A model generated the notes under the pieces. That model was not told where the DNA came from. It did not search any database and was given only the letters and a program-made list of their open reading frames with translations. Shown one piece after another: positions 32,742 through 43,189 of a DNA stretch of 64,000 nucleotides (positions are counted from its first letter, which is position 1; each line of letters begins with the position of its first letter). This DNA is from Molanna angustata. Its lineage: Eukaryota; Arthropoda; Insecta; Trichoptera; Molannidae. A program made the position numbers and the translations under genes. The DNA lies in NCBI GenBank assembly GCA_963576475.1, contig OY754984.1, forward strand, positions 17,210,275 to 17,274,274. The letters are read 5' to 3'.

Positions 32742-33410
32742 TATATCTCCTTGCTCATACATATAACAGGCTTTTTTAATTTGATTTTTTTTTATTCAAT
32801 TTACAATTGATTTAGTTATATTATAAAATATTTTCTTTCTCATGAATTAATAAAAAAAAAGTATTTTTTGAGTTGTTAAGGAATAATTCAAGGTGTTGGA
32901 GCCAAAAATTGTCGTACAGTGCGAATACCCCTTCCCTCCCGCCATCTCCCATCCTAATCAGTCAAGGTTAATCGCCCGAGATAAGCGGCCGTTTTGTGTA
33001 CCGTCGTAGCGGTCATTGTTTTATGTTATAAAGAGTTCGATCCATCGTGTCGAATTGTTGAACATTCTTGTGTTGTTAATTTGTGTGTGATGAACTGTTT
33101 TTATATGTAAAATTATATAACTACAAGCCGAGATATAGGTTGGCCAACCTCGTAAGGGCGAGCAATCTTCAGACCAGGTATGTGATCTTGACTGTTCCCC
33201 TATCATCCTATATCGATCCTGTTCATCCTCATAATCAACAACCACATCCAGATACAGTACACTGTTATACCAAGCAAAATCCTTACAACCGTGCTGAGGC
33301 AATTTTGCGCCAGCGGAGTCCCTCGCCATTTCGCTGGTAGGTGTTTGAGCTAACACAAGGTATATCCGTGAATTGAATTATTTCTCTTTAACGTTTCGAC
33401 TGAATAATAT
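32742..33410. other. Unassigned stretch left of the gypsy element
   Basis: 32900-33360 is less AT-rich and has an 85-codon plus frame and a 111-codon minus frame over the same bases. Neither shows a domain. It could be an old LTR or host sequence. No call. Confidence 0.35.
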
Positions 33411-33791
33411 TGTTATGAAATTAAGTACTATTTCAATTTAAATAGAAATAGTACTTAATTTCATAACACTGCCTCCCTCTTAGTTCAGTTCGTCCCAAAC
33501 AGAATTCTCTAGATGAATAAATCGGCATTTTGAACCTTCTCTACAGTGAGATCCTTTGAAAAAGTAACATGGTACACTTTTTTTCATATTTTTACTGTAT
33601 CTCTTTTTTTTTCATATCTTTCCTTCCACTGCATTACAAACCTGAGATCTGGGTCTTCCAATTGGTCTGCTCGTATTTCATCATCTTGCCAAAAATTGTC
33701 AACGACTGTGGTTCTACAAGCTATGTATAAATTGTAAAAATAAATAAGACTTTGAACCATAATAAAATAAATAAATATAAATTTCGGTACA
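33411..33791 (+). repeat. 5' LTR, rearranged mosaic
   Basis: 381 bp against 214 bp for the 3' LTR. 33411-33433 is the normal LTR start. 33434-33601 is the inverse of about 39164-39332 (LTR start, polypurine tract and end of the small ORF). About 33619-33724 is the inverse of 37314-37420 (integrase-side pol). 33725-33791 is the normal LTR end (AATAAGACTTTGAACCATAA to GGTACA). About 105 bp of U3 present in the 3' LTR (39335-39440) are missing here. Confidence 0.9.
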
Positions 33792-33793
33792 TT

Positions 33794-33811
33794 TGGTGTC
33801 AGGTGTGGGGT
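33794..33811 (+). promoter_or_regulatory. Primer-binding site
   Basis: TGGTGTCAGGTGTGGGG begins two bases after the LTR end, the expected position for tRNA-primed minus-strand synthesis. The matching tRNA was not identified. Confidence 0.6.
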
Positions 33812-33919
33812 ATAAAAATACCCAAGTATTTTTTGTGTAAGAAAAAAATTAATATAAAATAAACTAGTTATTTATAAAGACATTTATTATGGCATCAAAA
33901 AAAAATTACTCTTAAAGAG

Positions 33920-35089
33920 TTGAAAGTGGTTGATTTAAAACATGAGTTGGAGGAGAGAGACGCTGATACATCAGGAAATAAAAATGTACTTCAACTACGA
34001 TTGAGAAAAGTGATGCAAGAAGTAGGTGAGGATCCAGACACATACCTTTTTGAAATGCCTTGCTCTAACAACGATCTTTGTAAAGTCTTAAAAGAACATT
34101 CCAGAGACATAGAAGAGAATTTTCAAGAACATTCCAGAGATATAAAAGGAGAAATTAAAGAAATCAAAGGAGAAGTAGCGATGCTTCAAGAGCATTCAAA
34201 TAATATAGAAAAGAAATTCCAGAATTATTCTATGACCTTTGATGAGAAGATAAATGAATTAACTAAACAAATGAAAGTTTTGGAGAATCAAGTGCTTCCT
34301 TCAATCACGCCAATGAATTCCGAGCAAAATTCAGCTGTAGATACAAATTTTAAGTGTGTAGAAGATACAAGAGTACCAACAGTGGAGTGCGTGAAAAATG
34401 ATATGCCAACCTTTGATGGAAAGTGCCCCTGGGAAGAATATTTAACATTGTTCGAGACAGTGGCCATGATAAATGGCTGGTCCATGACAAGAAAGGCCTC
34501 AGTGTTGAGTGTATCATTACGAAGTGATGCTTTAAAAGTTTTGGAGACAATTCCTCTAGCTGAGCGACGAGATTTAAAATTGTTGATTGAGAGACTTGAG
34601 ATGCGATTTGGACATAAGCACATGGAACAGTTTTACAGGTCACAACTTAAGAATCGTAATCAGAAATCTAATGAAACTCTCCAGGAATTTGAGGCGGATA
34701 TAGCGCGTCTAATTAAATATGCATACCCTACGGTTCCTGATGATTTGTGTGAAAGCCTTGCAGTAGAAAAGTTCTTGGATGGATTGTGGGCAAGCGAGAC
34801 ACAACAAGCTGTAAAACTAGCTAGACCACAAACTTTGAGTGACGCTTTAACCCAGGCACTCGAATTTGAATCTATAAAAAAATCTTTACGAGGTCATGCT
34901 CAAGCCCGCGTTGTTGAGGCCGTTGAAGAGAATCAAAAACTCATCGAATGCATTGTCGAAAAGGTGATGAAGGCATTTCAAGGAAGAAAAAGACAGTTTC
35001 GCTGCTGGGGTTGTGGACGAGCTGGACATCTACGTAATCGGTGTCCAAATGAAGCAACAACGCAACAGCAACAGCCACAGGAAAACTAA
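33920..35089 (+). CDS. gag: Gag with SAP-like N-terminus and CCHC knuckle
   Basis: 389 codons are open from a non-ATG position (33920) and the true reading probably starts upstream. An ATG at 33889 is one base out of frame across a run of nine A's, so a one-base slip separates it from this frame. Residues 1-40 (LKHELEERDADTSGNKNVLQ and LRLRKVM) resemble a SAP DNA-binding motif. Residues 60-125 are charged and repetitive (HSRDIEENFQE-type) and probably coiled-coil. 150-330 is the capsid-like core. A CX2CX4HX4C knuckle (CWGCGRAGHLRNRC) lies at about 363-376. It would assemble the particle and package RNA. Confidence 0.85.
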   Translation: MKVVDLKHELEERDADTSGNKNVLQLRLRKVMQEVGEDPDTYLFEMPCSNNDLCKVLKEHSRDIEENFQEHSRDIKGEIKEIKGEVAMLQEHSNNIEKKFQNYSMTFDEKINELTKQMKVLENQVLPSITPMNSEQNSAVDTNFKCVEDTRVPTVECVKNDMPTFDGKCPWEEYLTLFETVAMINGWSMTRKASVLSVSLRSDALKVLETIPLAERRDLKLLIERLEMRFGHKHMEQFYRSQLKNRNQKSNETLQEFEADIARLIKYAYPTVPDDLCESLAVEKFLDGLWASETQQAVKLARPQTLSDALTQALEFESIKKSLRGHAQARVVEAVEENQKLIECIVEKVMKAFQGRKRQFRCWGCGRAGHLRNRCPNEATTQQQQPQEN

Positions 35090-35097
35090 AAAGGGTT

Positions 35098-36249
35098 GAT
35101 GGGAAGGGGCAACTGTTGACCTACATTACCAATGGCTCAAAGAGATCTGCAGTTGTTGCATCATTCAGTGGTCGAGATACCAGTATGTTTATAAATGGCA
35201 AAGTAAATGGAAAGAATTTGAAACTTTTGCTGGATACTAGAGCAACTATGATAATCATGAGACCAGATTTGCTTTATAACAAAAAGTGTATTACACCAAC
35301 TAAATGGACATTACGAACAGCTACTGGGGAGTCGGCATCTATATGTGGTGAGACATATGCCAACTTTCAAATTGGTAGTTCTATCTTCGATCATCAGGTG
35401 CTAGTGGCGAATATAGAGGAGGAAGTTATTCTCGGAATGGACATAATGGCGAAATATGGATTCCAGTTGGATCTAAAGAGGCTATCTTTGAAAATTGGAG
35501 ATGAAGATGTTCTCGTACAAGAGCGTGAGGAATTTTCTACACGTGTTCTTGCAGCGGATGTTGTAACTATTCCAAAACAAAGTGAGATGTTAGTACGAGT
35601 CAATTTAGACTGTGTTATCCCGAATGGACATGTTTTGGTTGTGGAGTCCAACGCCAACAATGAAGCAGGAAAAGGAGTATTAATTGCAAGAGCACTGATT
35701 CAAAACCAAAAGGAAATTTTAGTCAGATTAATGAACATAAATGAAAATCCAGTAACTGTCAAAAAACGAGCTTATTTAAGTGTGTGTTCATCAGTTTCAT
35801 CAGTAACACAAAACGCCTGCATCGCACAAGTTTCTTCAGAGGATGTACCAAAACATCTTGAAGACTTTGTAAAAGATGCTTGTAAGGAACTTACCAAAGA
35901 ACAAAGCAAACAAATTAGATACCTCATTGCTCATTATCAAGATGTTTTTGAGAATGCGAGTCTTTCTAAAGGAAGAACCAATGTTGTTCAACATCAAATA
36001 GATACGGGTGACGCAAGGCCTATCCGCCAATTACCTAGAAGGCTACCATTAGCAAAGCGGGCGGAAGCAGATCAAATTATTCAAGACATGGAAAGGGATA
36101 GCGTTATTGAACCATCAAGCAGCCCATGGTGTTCACCAGTAGTGTTAGTTAAAAAAAAAGATGGCTCAACTCGGTTCTGTGTGGACTTTCGCTTATTGAA
36201 TAATGTAAGAAGGATAGTTATCCACTGCCTCGAATCGATGACACCCTAG
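35098..36249 (+). pseudogene. pol: Pol part 1: protease and start of reverse transcriptase
   Basis: The frame is -1 relative to gag and is open back through the gag stop, so a -1 ribosomal shift is the likely link. The aspartic protease active site reads LLLDTRAT at residue 40 of the stretch from 35116, where the family has D-T/S-G; Gly is replaced by Arg (codon AGA). The flap and VILGMDIMAKYGFQLDL follow. Reverse transcriptase starts at QIDTGDARPIRQLPRRLP and SPWCSPVVLVKKKDGSTRFC, then goes out of frame near 36205-36215, shortly after CVDFRLLNNV. Continues in the next frame. Confidence 0.9.
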
Positions 36250-38825
36250 ATACATTGGCTGGTTGTAAGATCTTCTCAACTTTGGATCTAAAGAGTGGTT
36301 ATTGGCAGGTTGGATTGGAACCCAAGGATAGAGAAAAAACGGCGTTTTCTGTTGGAAGTGGATTGTGGCAGTTCAAAGTGATGCCATTTGGACTTTGCAA
36401 TGCACCTGCTACGTTTGAACGACTAATGGAAAGTGTGCTAAGAGGATTATCGTGGGAGACCTGTTTGGTATACTTAGATGACATCATCGTACTTGGGAAG
36501 CGTTTTGAAGAACATTTAGGAAATTTGGAACAGGTATTTTCACGATTGAGGTCGGCCAACCTTAAACTCAATTGCAAGAAATGTATATTGTTCCGAAAGC
36601 AAGTCAACTATCTAGGTCATGTTGTCTCTGAGGAGGGAGTAGCAGTAGATCCTGAGAAGATTAAAGCTGTTCGAGATTGGCCAGTACTTAAAGACAAACA
36701 TGAAGTAAGAAGCTTTTTGGGTCTGAGTACCTACTATCGACGATTTGTTCCAGGCTTTGCTGAAATCGCAAAGCCGCTGACAAAACTCACGGAGGAAAGC
36801 AGTGAATTCATATGGGATTTCAAGTGCCAACATGCATTTGAAGAATTAAAACAGGTTCTAATTAATTCTCCGGTTTTGAGTTATCCTCGAGCTGAAGGAA
36901 TGTTTATTCTGGATACAGATGCAAGTAACGTTGGTATCGGAAGTGTGCTCTCCCAAGTACAAGATGGGGCAGAACGCGTGATTGCTTACTTCAGTAAAGT
37001 ATTGTCGAAACCAGAACGCAATTACTGTGTAACACGAAGAGAATTGCTTGCTGTTATCAAATCAGTTGAGCACTTTCGCAAGTATTTATATGGACGGAAA
37101 TTTCTTTTAAGGACAGATCACTCGGCACTTGTGTGGCTTTTGCGATTCAAGAATCCTGAAGGTCAAGTGGCAAGATGGATAGAGAGATTGCAAGAATATG
37201 ACTATGATTCTGAACATCGAGCCGGACTTCATCATAGAAATGCCGATGCACTGTCAAGGCGACCATGTCCAGAGGATTGCCAGCACTGTAATAAGGCTGA
37301 GGAAAAGTTTTTTATAGCTTGTAGAACCACAGTCGTTGACAATTTTTGGCAAGATGATGAAATACGAGCAGACCAATTGGAAGACCCAGATCTCAGGTTT
37401 GTAATGCAGTGGAAGGAAAATGATCAAAGACCTTTATGGGAAGAAATAGCTTCACTATCTCCAAATATTAAGTCATACTGGGCTCAGTGGCAATCCATTG
37501 TCGTGGAAAATGGGTTGTTAAAGCGTGTATTGGAGAATGAAGATGGAACACAGCAGAGACAACAACTATTGATTCCAAGGAAGAGAATTCCTGAAGTTCT
37601 TAAACTGCTTCACAATGATGTATCTGGGGGACACTTGGGAATTAAAAAAACCACAGAAAAAATTCGTCAACGTTTTTATTGGGTCAATTACAATGGAGAT
37701 GTAAAAGATTGGTGTAGAAGATGTGTAACTTGTGCCACTTCAAACGGACCTCAGAAACGAAGGCGTGCGCCAATGAGGCAGTATAATGTTGGTAGCCCAT
37801 TTGAAAGGATAGCCATTGACATAGCGGGGCCGTTTCCCACAACGGAAAGAGGGAATAAATATATTCTGGTAGCAATGGACTATTTTAGTAAATGGACAGA
37901 AGCCTATGCACTACCGAATCAAGAAGCTACCACTGTTGCTGAAGTCTTGGTAAGGGAACTGATAAGTCGTTTTGGAGTACCATTGGAGTTACACTCGGAC
38001 CAGGGAAGAAACTTTGAATCAGCCGTATTCCAGGGAATTTGTGAAGCATTAGGAATTCGAAAGACGAGAACAACTGCTTTGCATCCACAGTCGGATGGAA
38101 TGGTGGAGCGAATGAATCGAACAATTGGAAGATTTTTGTCAAAAGCAGTGTCCGATCACCAGAAGGATTGGGACGAATACATCCACTTGTTCTTATTAGC
38201 TTATCGAGCGACAATTCATGAGACAACAGGGCAAACACCGGCAAGTGTGATTTTTGGCCGTGAGTTACGGTTACCTTGCGACTTGCAGTATGGATCTAAG
38301 CCTGGAGAAGATCTAGTTGGAGAAGATTATGTGTCAGATCTTCGGAGGAAAATGAATGCTATACATGACAGCGTACGGTCCAATATTCAAGTAGCTAGTG
38401 ACAAGATGAAGGAGCGATACGACATTAAAGCTGTGGAAGGTGGTTATCAGGCTGGAGACTTGGTTTGGTTATTTAATCCACAACGACGACGAGGCTACTC
38501 ACCAAAGCTTCAGAAATCCTGGGAAGGACCGTATGAAGTGATCAAAAGGATAAATGATGTGGTTTATCGTATACGAAGAAAACCAAATGGGAAGCCAAGA
38601 GTGGTACATTTCAATCGCCTGGCTCCTTTTTTATGTGATAACAAGGATGAGGAAAAAAATCCAGTTGCTCAAGTTTGCAATGTCCAAAGTGAAGAAAAGA
38701 CCTTCGAGGAATTCATGATGACTCCTTATCGACGCACTCGCTATGGTGTGACTGTGGAAATTGAGCAAGACCTCTTCGATATCCCAGAAGATAATGTTTT
38801 AGCTTACTGTGTGGCTCAGACATGA
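36216..38825 (+). pseudogene. pol: Pol part 2: reverse transcriptase, RNase H, integrase
   Basis: It resumes with YPLPRIDDTLDTLAGC in the +1-shifted frame. The reverse transcriptase palm has FSTLDLKSGYWQV, MPFGLCNAPATFERLM and catalytic YLDD (about 36472-36483). RNase H follows with DTDASNVGIGSVLSQ, the RREL..I..E segment and TDHSALVWLL. Integrase has an H-H-C-C finger (H..GGHLG...CRRCVTC, about 37612-37734) and D,D-E residues in AIDIAGPFP, HSDQGRNF and GMVERMN. A GPY/F-like end (WEGPYEV, YRIRRKPNG, VHFNRLAPF) lies near 38520-38630. All catalytic residues of this half are present. Stop overlaps the next ORF. Confidence 0.95.
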
Positions 38826-39286
38826 AGATGACTAGTGGTATAGCCAAAGTTATCATGAGAAAGTATGGGATGTTATATGAGCTAAAAGCCAAGAATCTGA
38901 AGATTCGAGAAGCGGTCCATTCACAGCATGGAAAACAGCATTTATTCTACATGATGAATAAGGAAACGTCTGAGGAACGAGCAGAGTATGCTCAGATGTG
39001 GAACTGTCTACGAAGTATGCGGGATCAAATGTTACAGTTGAATCTTATGAAGCTCGGCATTCCAAAGATCAGTGATGGTATGGATTGGAAAGTGGTTCGG
39101 AATATGATAGAAGAGATTTTTCATAATACTGGAATTAATGTTCTAGTTTGCTGCTATAATCCAAGATACAGTAAAAATATGAAAAAAAGTATACCATGTT
39201 ACTTTTTCAAAGCATCTCACTGTAGAGAAGGTTCAAAATGCCGATTTATTCATCTAGAGAATTCTGTTCGGGACGAACTGAACTGA
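38822..39286 (+). CDS. Third ORF with a CCCH zinc finger
   Basis: 154 codons; its ATG overlaps the pol stop as ATGA (38822-38825), an arrangement suited to termination-reinitiation. Residues 1-110 are basic and helical-looking with no recognised fold (KYGMLYELKAKNLKIREAVH and a Met-rich MRDQMLQLNLMKLG). Residues 126-144 form C-x7-C-x5-C-x3-H (Cys126, Cys134, Cys140, His144), an RNA-binding CCCH finger. No signal peptide or membrane segment, so it is not an envelope protein. The frame is intact although gag and pol are damaged. Role unknown; RNA binding is inferred from the finger. Confidence 0.75.
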   Translation: MKMTSGIAKVIMRKYGMLYELKAKNLKIREAVHSQHGKQHLFYMMNKETSEERAEYAQMWNCLRSMRDQMLQLNLMKLGIPKISDGMDWKVVRNMIEEIFHNTGINVLVCCYNPRYSKNMKKSIPCYFFKASHCREGSKCRFIHLENSVRDELN

Positions 39287-39297
39287 GAGGGAGGCAG
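39283..39297 (+). promoter_or_regulatory. Polypurine tract
   Basis: TGAGAGGGAGGCAG ends directly at the 3' LTR start, the expected site of plus-strand priming. It overlaps the stop of the third ORF. Confidence 0.8.
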
Positions 39298-39511
39298 TGT
39301 TATGAAATTAAGTACTATTTCTATTTAAATTGAAAATTTAAATAGAAATATTTTGAAAATAAGAACCCAAGAAAAATGAAAACAAAAGATTGAGCAGTGA
39401 GTTGGAAAAACTAGACAAACCTTGTAAAAATATAAATTGTTGAAATATAAATTGCAAAAATAAATAAGACTTTGAACCATAATAAAATAAATAAATATAA
39501 ATTTCGGTACA
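39298..39511 (+). repeat. 3' LTR, probably the normal form
   Basis: 214 bp, TG...CA. Near its start, CTATTTAAATT and AATTTAAATAG (39321-39342) form a small hairpin. The inverted join in the 5' LTR falls at this place. AATAAA words lie at 39457 and 39483 for polyadenylation. Confidence 0.9.
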
Positions 39512-40035
39512 ATATATAACAATACACTTTCAGGCGAAACTTTGTTGTTTGCGTTAAATTATACTTTTCATTATCCAAGAAATTTACAAATTTGAACAAA
39601 TAAAATACCTTTGGTAAAAAAAAAATATGAAAAAAAAGCTAGTCAAAAATCACATATATCATAGAAATGGATGCAAAAAAATTATTATTATATTATGTCA
39701 ATTCCATGTTTTCACATTTTAAAAGCAAATATTTTCCCGGAACAATGAAAGTTTGCGTGGGTACTTTTTGCTCTACATACACACATAACTCTTCGTAACT
39801 CTCGTAACTCTCAGTTACAGAAGCTGCTATCAATGATGTATCAAAACCTATTCAAAACGTTTCCAGGGGGATTCCGGAACCAATCAAAGATTTATATTTA
39901 TCAAAAGGAAATGGATGATACTTCAAAGAAGGTCTTATTTTCTAGGAATCGATATCGTCATCCGTCTTGATAATGATAATATTATAAATTGATGGTTTAT
40001 TTAAGTATGATCAAAGTACAAACGAGATGGGTGTA
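39512..40035. other. Unassigned AT-rich stretch
   Basis: No supported feature. Confidence 0.4.
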
Positions 40036-40275
40036 CTTTTAGGTGGGTGGTGGCAGAGCGGTTAGCGCACCGGGTTTGTAATGCATACCATCACGCCATG
40101 TGCCTTGCGGAGTTGGCCGACAGAACCGAAGGCCACATAGTACTATCTTGACACACATAGATTTTGAAGTCGGTTTTTTATATGAAAAATTGTTGCTCTG
40201 TGGTGTCAAGATTGTATTTACACACTTACCAGTAACACGCACACCCACAAACAACATTTCTACTATGAAGAGATT
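40036..40275 (+). mobile_element. tRNA-like SINE head joined to R4
   Basis: 40040-40080 reads GTGGCAGAGCGGTTAGCGC and GGGTTTGTAATGC, the tRNA-Thr-like A-box half. At 40084 it runs directly into R4 (CATACCATCACGCCATGT to about 40260). Either R4 inserted into the SINE, or R4 is a SINE body carrying its own tRNA head. The B box is absent. Confidence 0.55.
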
Positions 40276-40624
40276 CTCATCAAGAGGGCTCCATGAGCTA
40301 CTTTTTTGCTGCGCATTTTTTTGGCTGCTCAATGACTTAGCGGTCTGTGAAGGGGCCGATCACAGTACCCACGCGAAGAGCGGATGATAGTTTTTTTTTT
40401 AATACTAGCCAACCCACCCTTAGAAGAGTGATTTATGCCAAAGGAAGATAAAATAAAAAAGTAAGTTATTAAATTTTAATATTACGACTTACAGATTTAT
40501 ACATTTGATTAAGATAAATTTAGATATTGCCGAATAAATAGCAAGAGAGTTAAGTGATAAGAGATGCGACATGTTTACTGGTAGAAGGACTTTTAAGTTG
40601 GGATATATGTCATATAATTATAAT
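40276..40624. other. Unassigned stretch
   Basis: No supported feature. Confidence 0.4.
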
Positions 40625-41510
40625 ATTAATAATATACCGTTTATTTGTTGCCATTATTGTTAAATTACATAAAAACAAAAAAAGTATACAATTTTGAACT
40701 ACAAAAGACAAAAAAAAGGTTATTGCTCAGCTACGCACTACCAGGTATCCCTGGAGTGCTGCTGGTTTTCAGCAAAGCCTTGGGACAACACAAAACATTG
40801 AGGACAGACCACATGTCATAACCTATAAAAATTCAATATTGTAATTAAAAATAAAATGTATTCCTTCCTTCTCTTTACTGCTGGCACCCTTGTTGGTTCA
40901 ATAATCATATCTTGCAGTGTTTCTTAAAACTCTGCAAAGAGTTCATCGCACGTATGTTCTGCGGCAACTCATTCCAGTACTTTGAGGAAGCATATCTAAA
41001 ACTACCCTCGAATGCGGAGGTTCGATGTCTGGGGAGAACGAGCAAATGGCCTCTCTGTCGCGTTGAATGGACGTGCAAGTCACGTGACCACTGTAGTCTG
41101 TCAATTCTGCCCCGCATGCACAAGAAGGGTTTTCTTTAATATTTATTTTATTAAGGTGTGAGGCAATTGAGCAATGACTCAATCTCATTCTCGTTCTCGA
41201 GATATTTGAGATCTCTCTTTTGGACATTTTTTTTGTGAAACCAAGGAAAAGATGGAATGTTTAATTGGATATAATAGTATGTTTGATTGTTAAGTATGTT
41301 CTTTTGGTTTCAAAAGTGATTTTCCACAGGTCTTGCCATTTATTTTTGGCAATGATACAATGAGAACGAATTGTGTCTTGGATGGAAAGGGAAATGTTTA
41401 AATAAGAGGCATCAGAACTGGAGGCTTGTTTTACTAATTTATCCGCGATTTCGTTCCCATTTATACTTAGATACGTGGGACGGGATCCATGCTAATATTA
41501 TAATTTCATA
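40625..41510 (-). pseudogene. LINE 3' end with RNase H domain remnants
   Basis: From 41510 on the minus strand: LAWIPSHV, a frameshift, then NGNEIADKLVKQASSSDASY, which is the end of a LINE RNase H domain (usual 'W.PSH.GI.GNE.AD..AK'). It continues with WQDLWK, RTRMRLSHCSIASHLNK, NPSCACGAE (zinc knuckle), then a region of breaks and LLVLPRHRTSAFEGSFRYAS then YWNELPQNIRA. RNase H with a knuckle fits the jockey/I groups; the last segment looks like another LINE end, so two pieces may be joined. The A-rich 3' part extends to about 40625. Confidence 0.65.
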
Positions 41511-42061
41511 GTCTTTTTTTATAAGACTGCACATGAGACATCTGATTGAGCAAAGTCGGATGATAGTTGTAATAGCGAAATAAATAAATATATGAATATT
41601 GGCGAAGAAAACGAAAGAATCTATCGTACATACCTTTATTCAAAATTATGTTATCTCAGGATAATATCGGACAGTCTTTGGGTACGTTTATTATAATTTC
41701 TTTGGGATAAAAATATGTTTCAGCCCCAGGTGATGGACCGAACCATCATTGCTTTAATAATTGAGATAAATGAGATCTTCAAAGCGTACTTTAGTCTGTA
41801 CTTATTAGATACCCTGCCTACTATAGACGGTGTTTAGGAGAGGAATCAATTAAATTTTTAATTTATTACGACCATTACAATAAATCGTCTTGAATGACGT
41901 CCTAACAGATTAATAAGCAACATCATAAATCGGTTGTAACGAGAAGCAGTCTGTATATGAAAAAGTATAAAAAAATTGTCATCAAAATCATATTTAAAAT
42001 CCAGACTATTCATATACAACACTTCATTGGGAACGTTTTAGAACTTGTGAGCTTTGTGTTT
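41511..42061. other. Unassigned stretch
   Basis: No supported feature. Confidence 0.4.
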
Positions 42062-42290
42062 GTTATAAGGCACCGACTTAGAACAGTGGTTCCACTCTTT
42101 TAATCTTCGTTTTCGGGTGTTCCGTAAGAGCCGGGTAATCCATCATACAGGAAGCAAGATAACATCACAGATAGTTCAACAATGAGGTTCACCACCATTT
42201 CTAAATGTTGCCTTTTCATATCGCGTTATCTTTTATAAGGCATTACGAACCCGCACACCTGTAGCTGGTTACCCCACATAATGAATTGAC
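42062..42290 (-). repeat. R2 repeat copy
   Basis: GTAAGAGCCGGGTAATC, TTCACCACCATTTCTAAATG and CACACCTGTAGCTGGTTACC are the inverse of the R2 consensus, nearly full length. Confidence 0.75.
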
Positions 42291-42409
42291 GAATGGAAGA
42301 ATGGACGTATGGACGAATGGATAAATGTATGTACACTGAAAAAAAAAATTGTATACAGTAACAAAATTTAAATTTCTAAACCTCTATTTCCTTCTTTCCT
42401 CTGTTGCTG

Positions 42410-42580
42410 TGAATTTACTCTTGATAACGTTCCTTACGTGTTTCTTTCCGTTCGTTATAAATTTAATGTGCCTCACGTCGTCGACGTTGGTTGGAATAAA
42501 TTTCCTTGTGGCAATAAACCCACCATTGTACACAGTATTATTGTACATGAAGCTTAATAAATAAATAAATTTCATGTTAA
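42410..42580 (+). mobile_element. LINE 3' end
   Basis: TTGGTTGGAATAAATTTCC, TTGTGGCAATAAACCCACC, ATTGTACA then (AAAT)n at 42560-42575: the shared terminal hairpin and tail. Confidence 0.65.
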
Positions 42581-42830
42581 AATTATCCGAACTATAGATA
42601 CTACAAAACATTTGGTTTTGTGCAAATTAATGTTTTGTGCACATAACCAAACAGTAGTCATAAATATAAAAACTTTTATTACTGATAACAAAGGTTTATC
42701 TAAAACGCAGGTAGCCAGTTCAGTTGTCATGGTGGAAATGATGGACAAATCGGTTTTCTATGCTATGAGTATTGCTTTTAGAAACTGGCCGAGGTTTTAA
42801 TAACAAAACTCGTGTATATCTAAAGTTTTT
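42581..42830. other. Unassigned spacer
   Basis: No supported feature. Confidence 0.35.
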
Positions 42831-42832
42831 TT

Positions 42833-43025
42833 TTCATTCATACCATCACAACGAATCCCACAATATGGAGTGACTAGCGACAGGTGTGCGAATGTGCAAA
42901 ATCCAAAAAAAAAATCACGACACATGTGTGAATCCCCACATATAGTTTCGTCTCGCTTAAAAAATGACAAAGAATGGGTGGTGAATCTCATTGTTAAACT
43001 ATGTAAGATGTTTTATGCCACGAGT
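42833..43025 (+). repeat. R2 repeat copy, 3' half missing
   Basis: TCATTCATACCATCAC, TGACTAGCGACAGGTGTGCG, CACGACACATGTGTGAATCC and GAATGGGTGGTGAATCTC in R2 order. Confidence 0.75.
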
Positions 43026-43189
43026 ATTTTCGATAACAATGATAATAGAAAAGACTGGAAGAACTTTTCTAAGCCGGTGCGTTATACCATTTTTAATGTA
43101 TTCTCTATCCGAATTCAAGAAGAATAAGAAAATCATAGCGATTGCGAAACAAATAATTTTTTAAAAGAAAAACCAAGATGATGATATTT

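Larger units (their letters stand above)
33411..39511 (+). mobile_element. Ty3/gypsy-type LTR retrotransposon
   Basis: 6.1 kb. LTRs start TGTTATGAAATTAAGTACTA and end ATAAATTTCGGTACA. ATAT sits on both outer edges (33407-33410 and 39512-39515), a 4-bp target duplication (5 bp if the last A is excluded). Order: LTR, primer-binding site, gag with CCHC knuckle, protease, reverse transcriptase, RNase H, integrase, a small CCCH ORF, polypurine tract, LTR. Integrase after RNase H places it with Ty3/gypsy. There is no envelope gene. Present damage: a shifted gag start, a protease active-site change and one frameshift in reverse transcriptase. Confidence 0.95.

Noticed and set aside
33083..33340. 85-codon ORF just left of the gypsy element
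   Set aside because: An open minus frame over the same bases, no domain, no splice or promoter context.
38822..39286. Envelope gene of an errantivirus-like element
   Set aside because: Too short, no signal peptide, no membrane segment, and it carries a CCCH finger instead.
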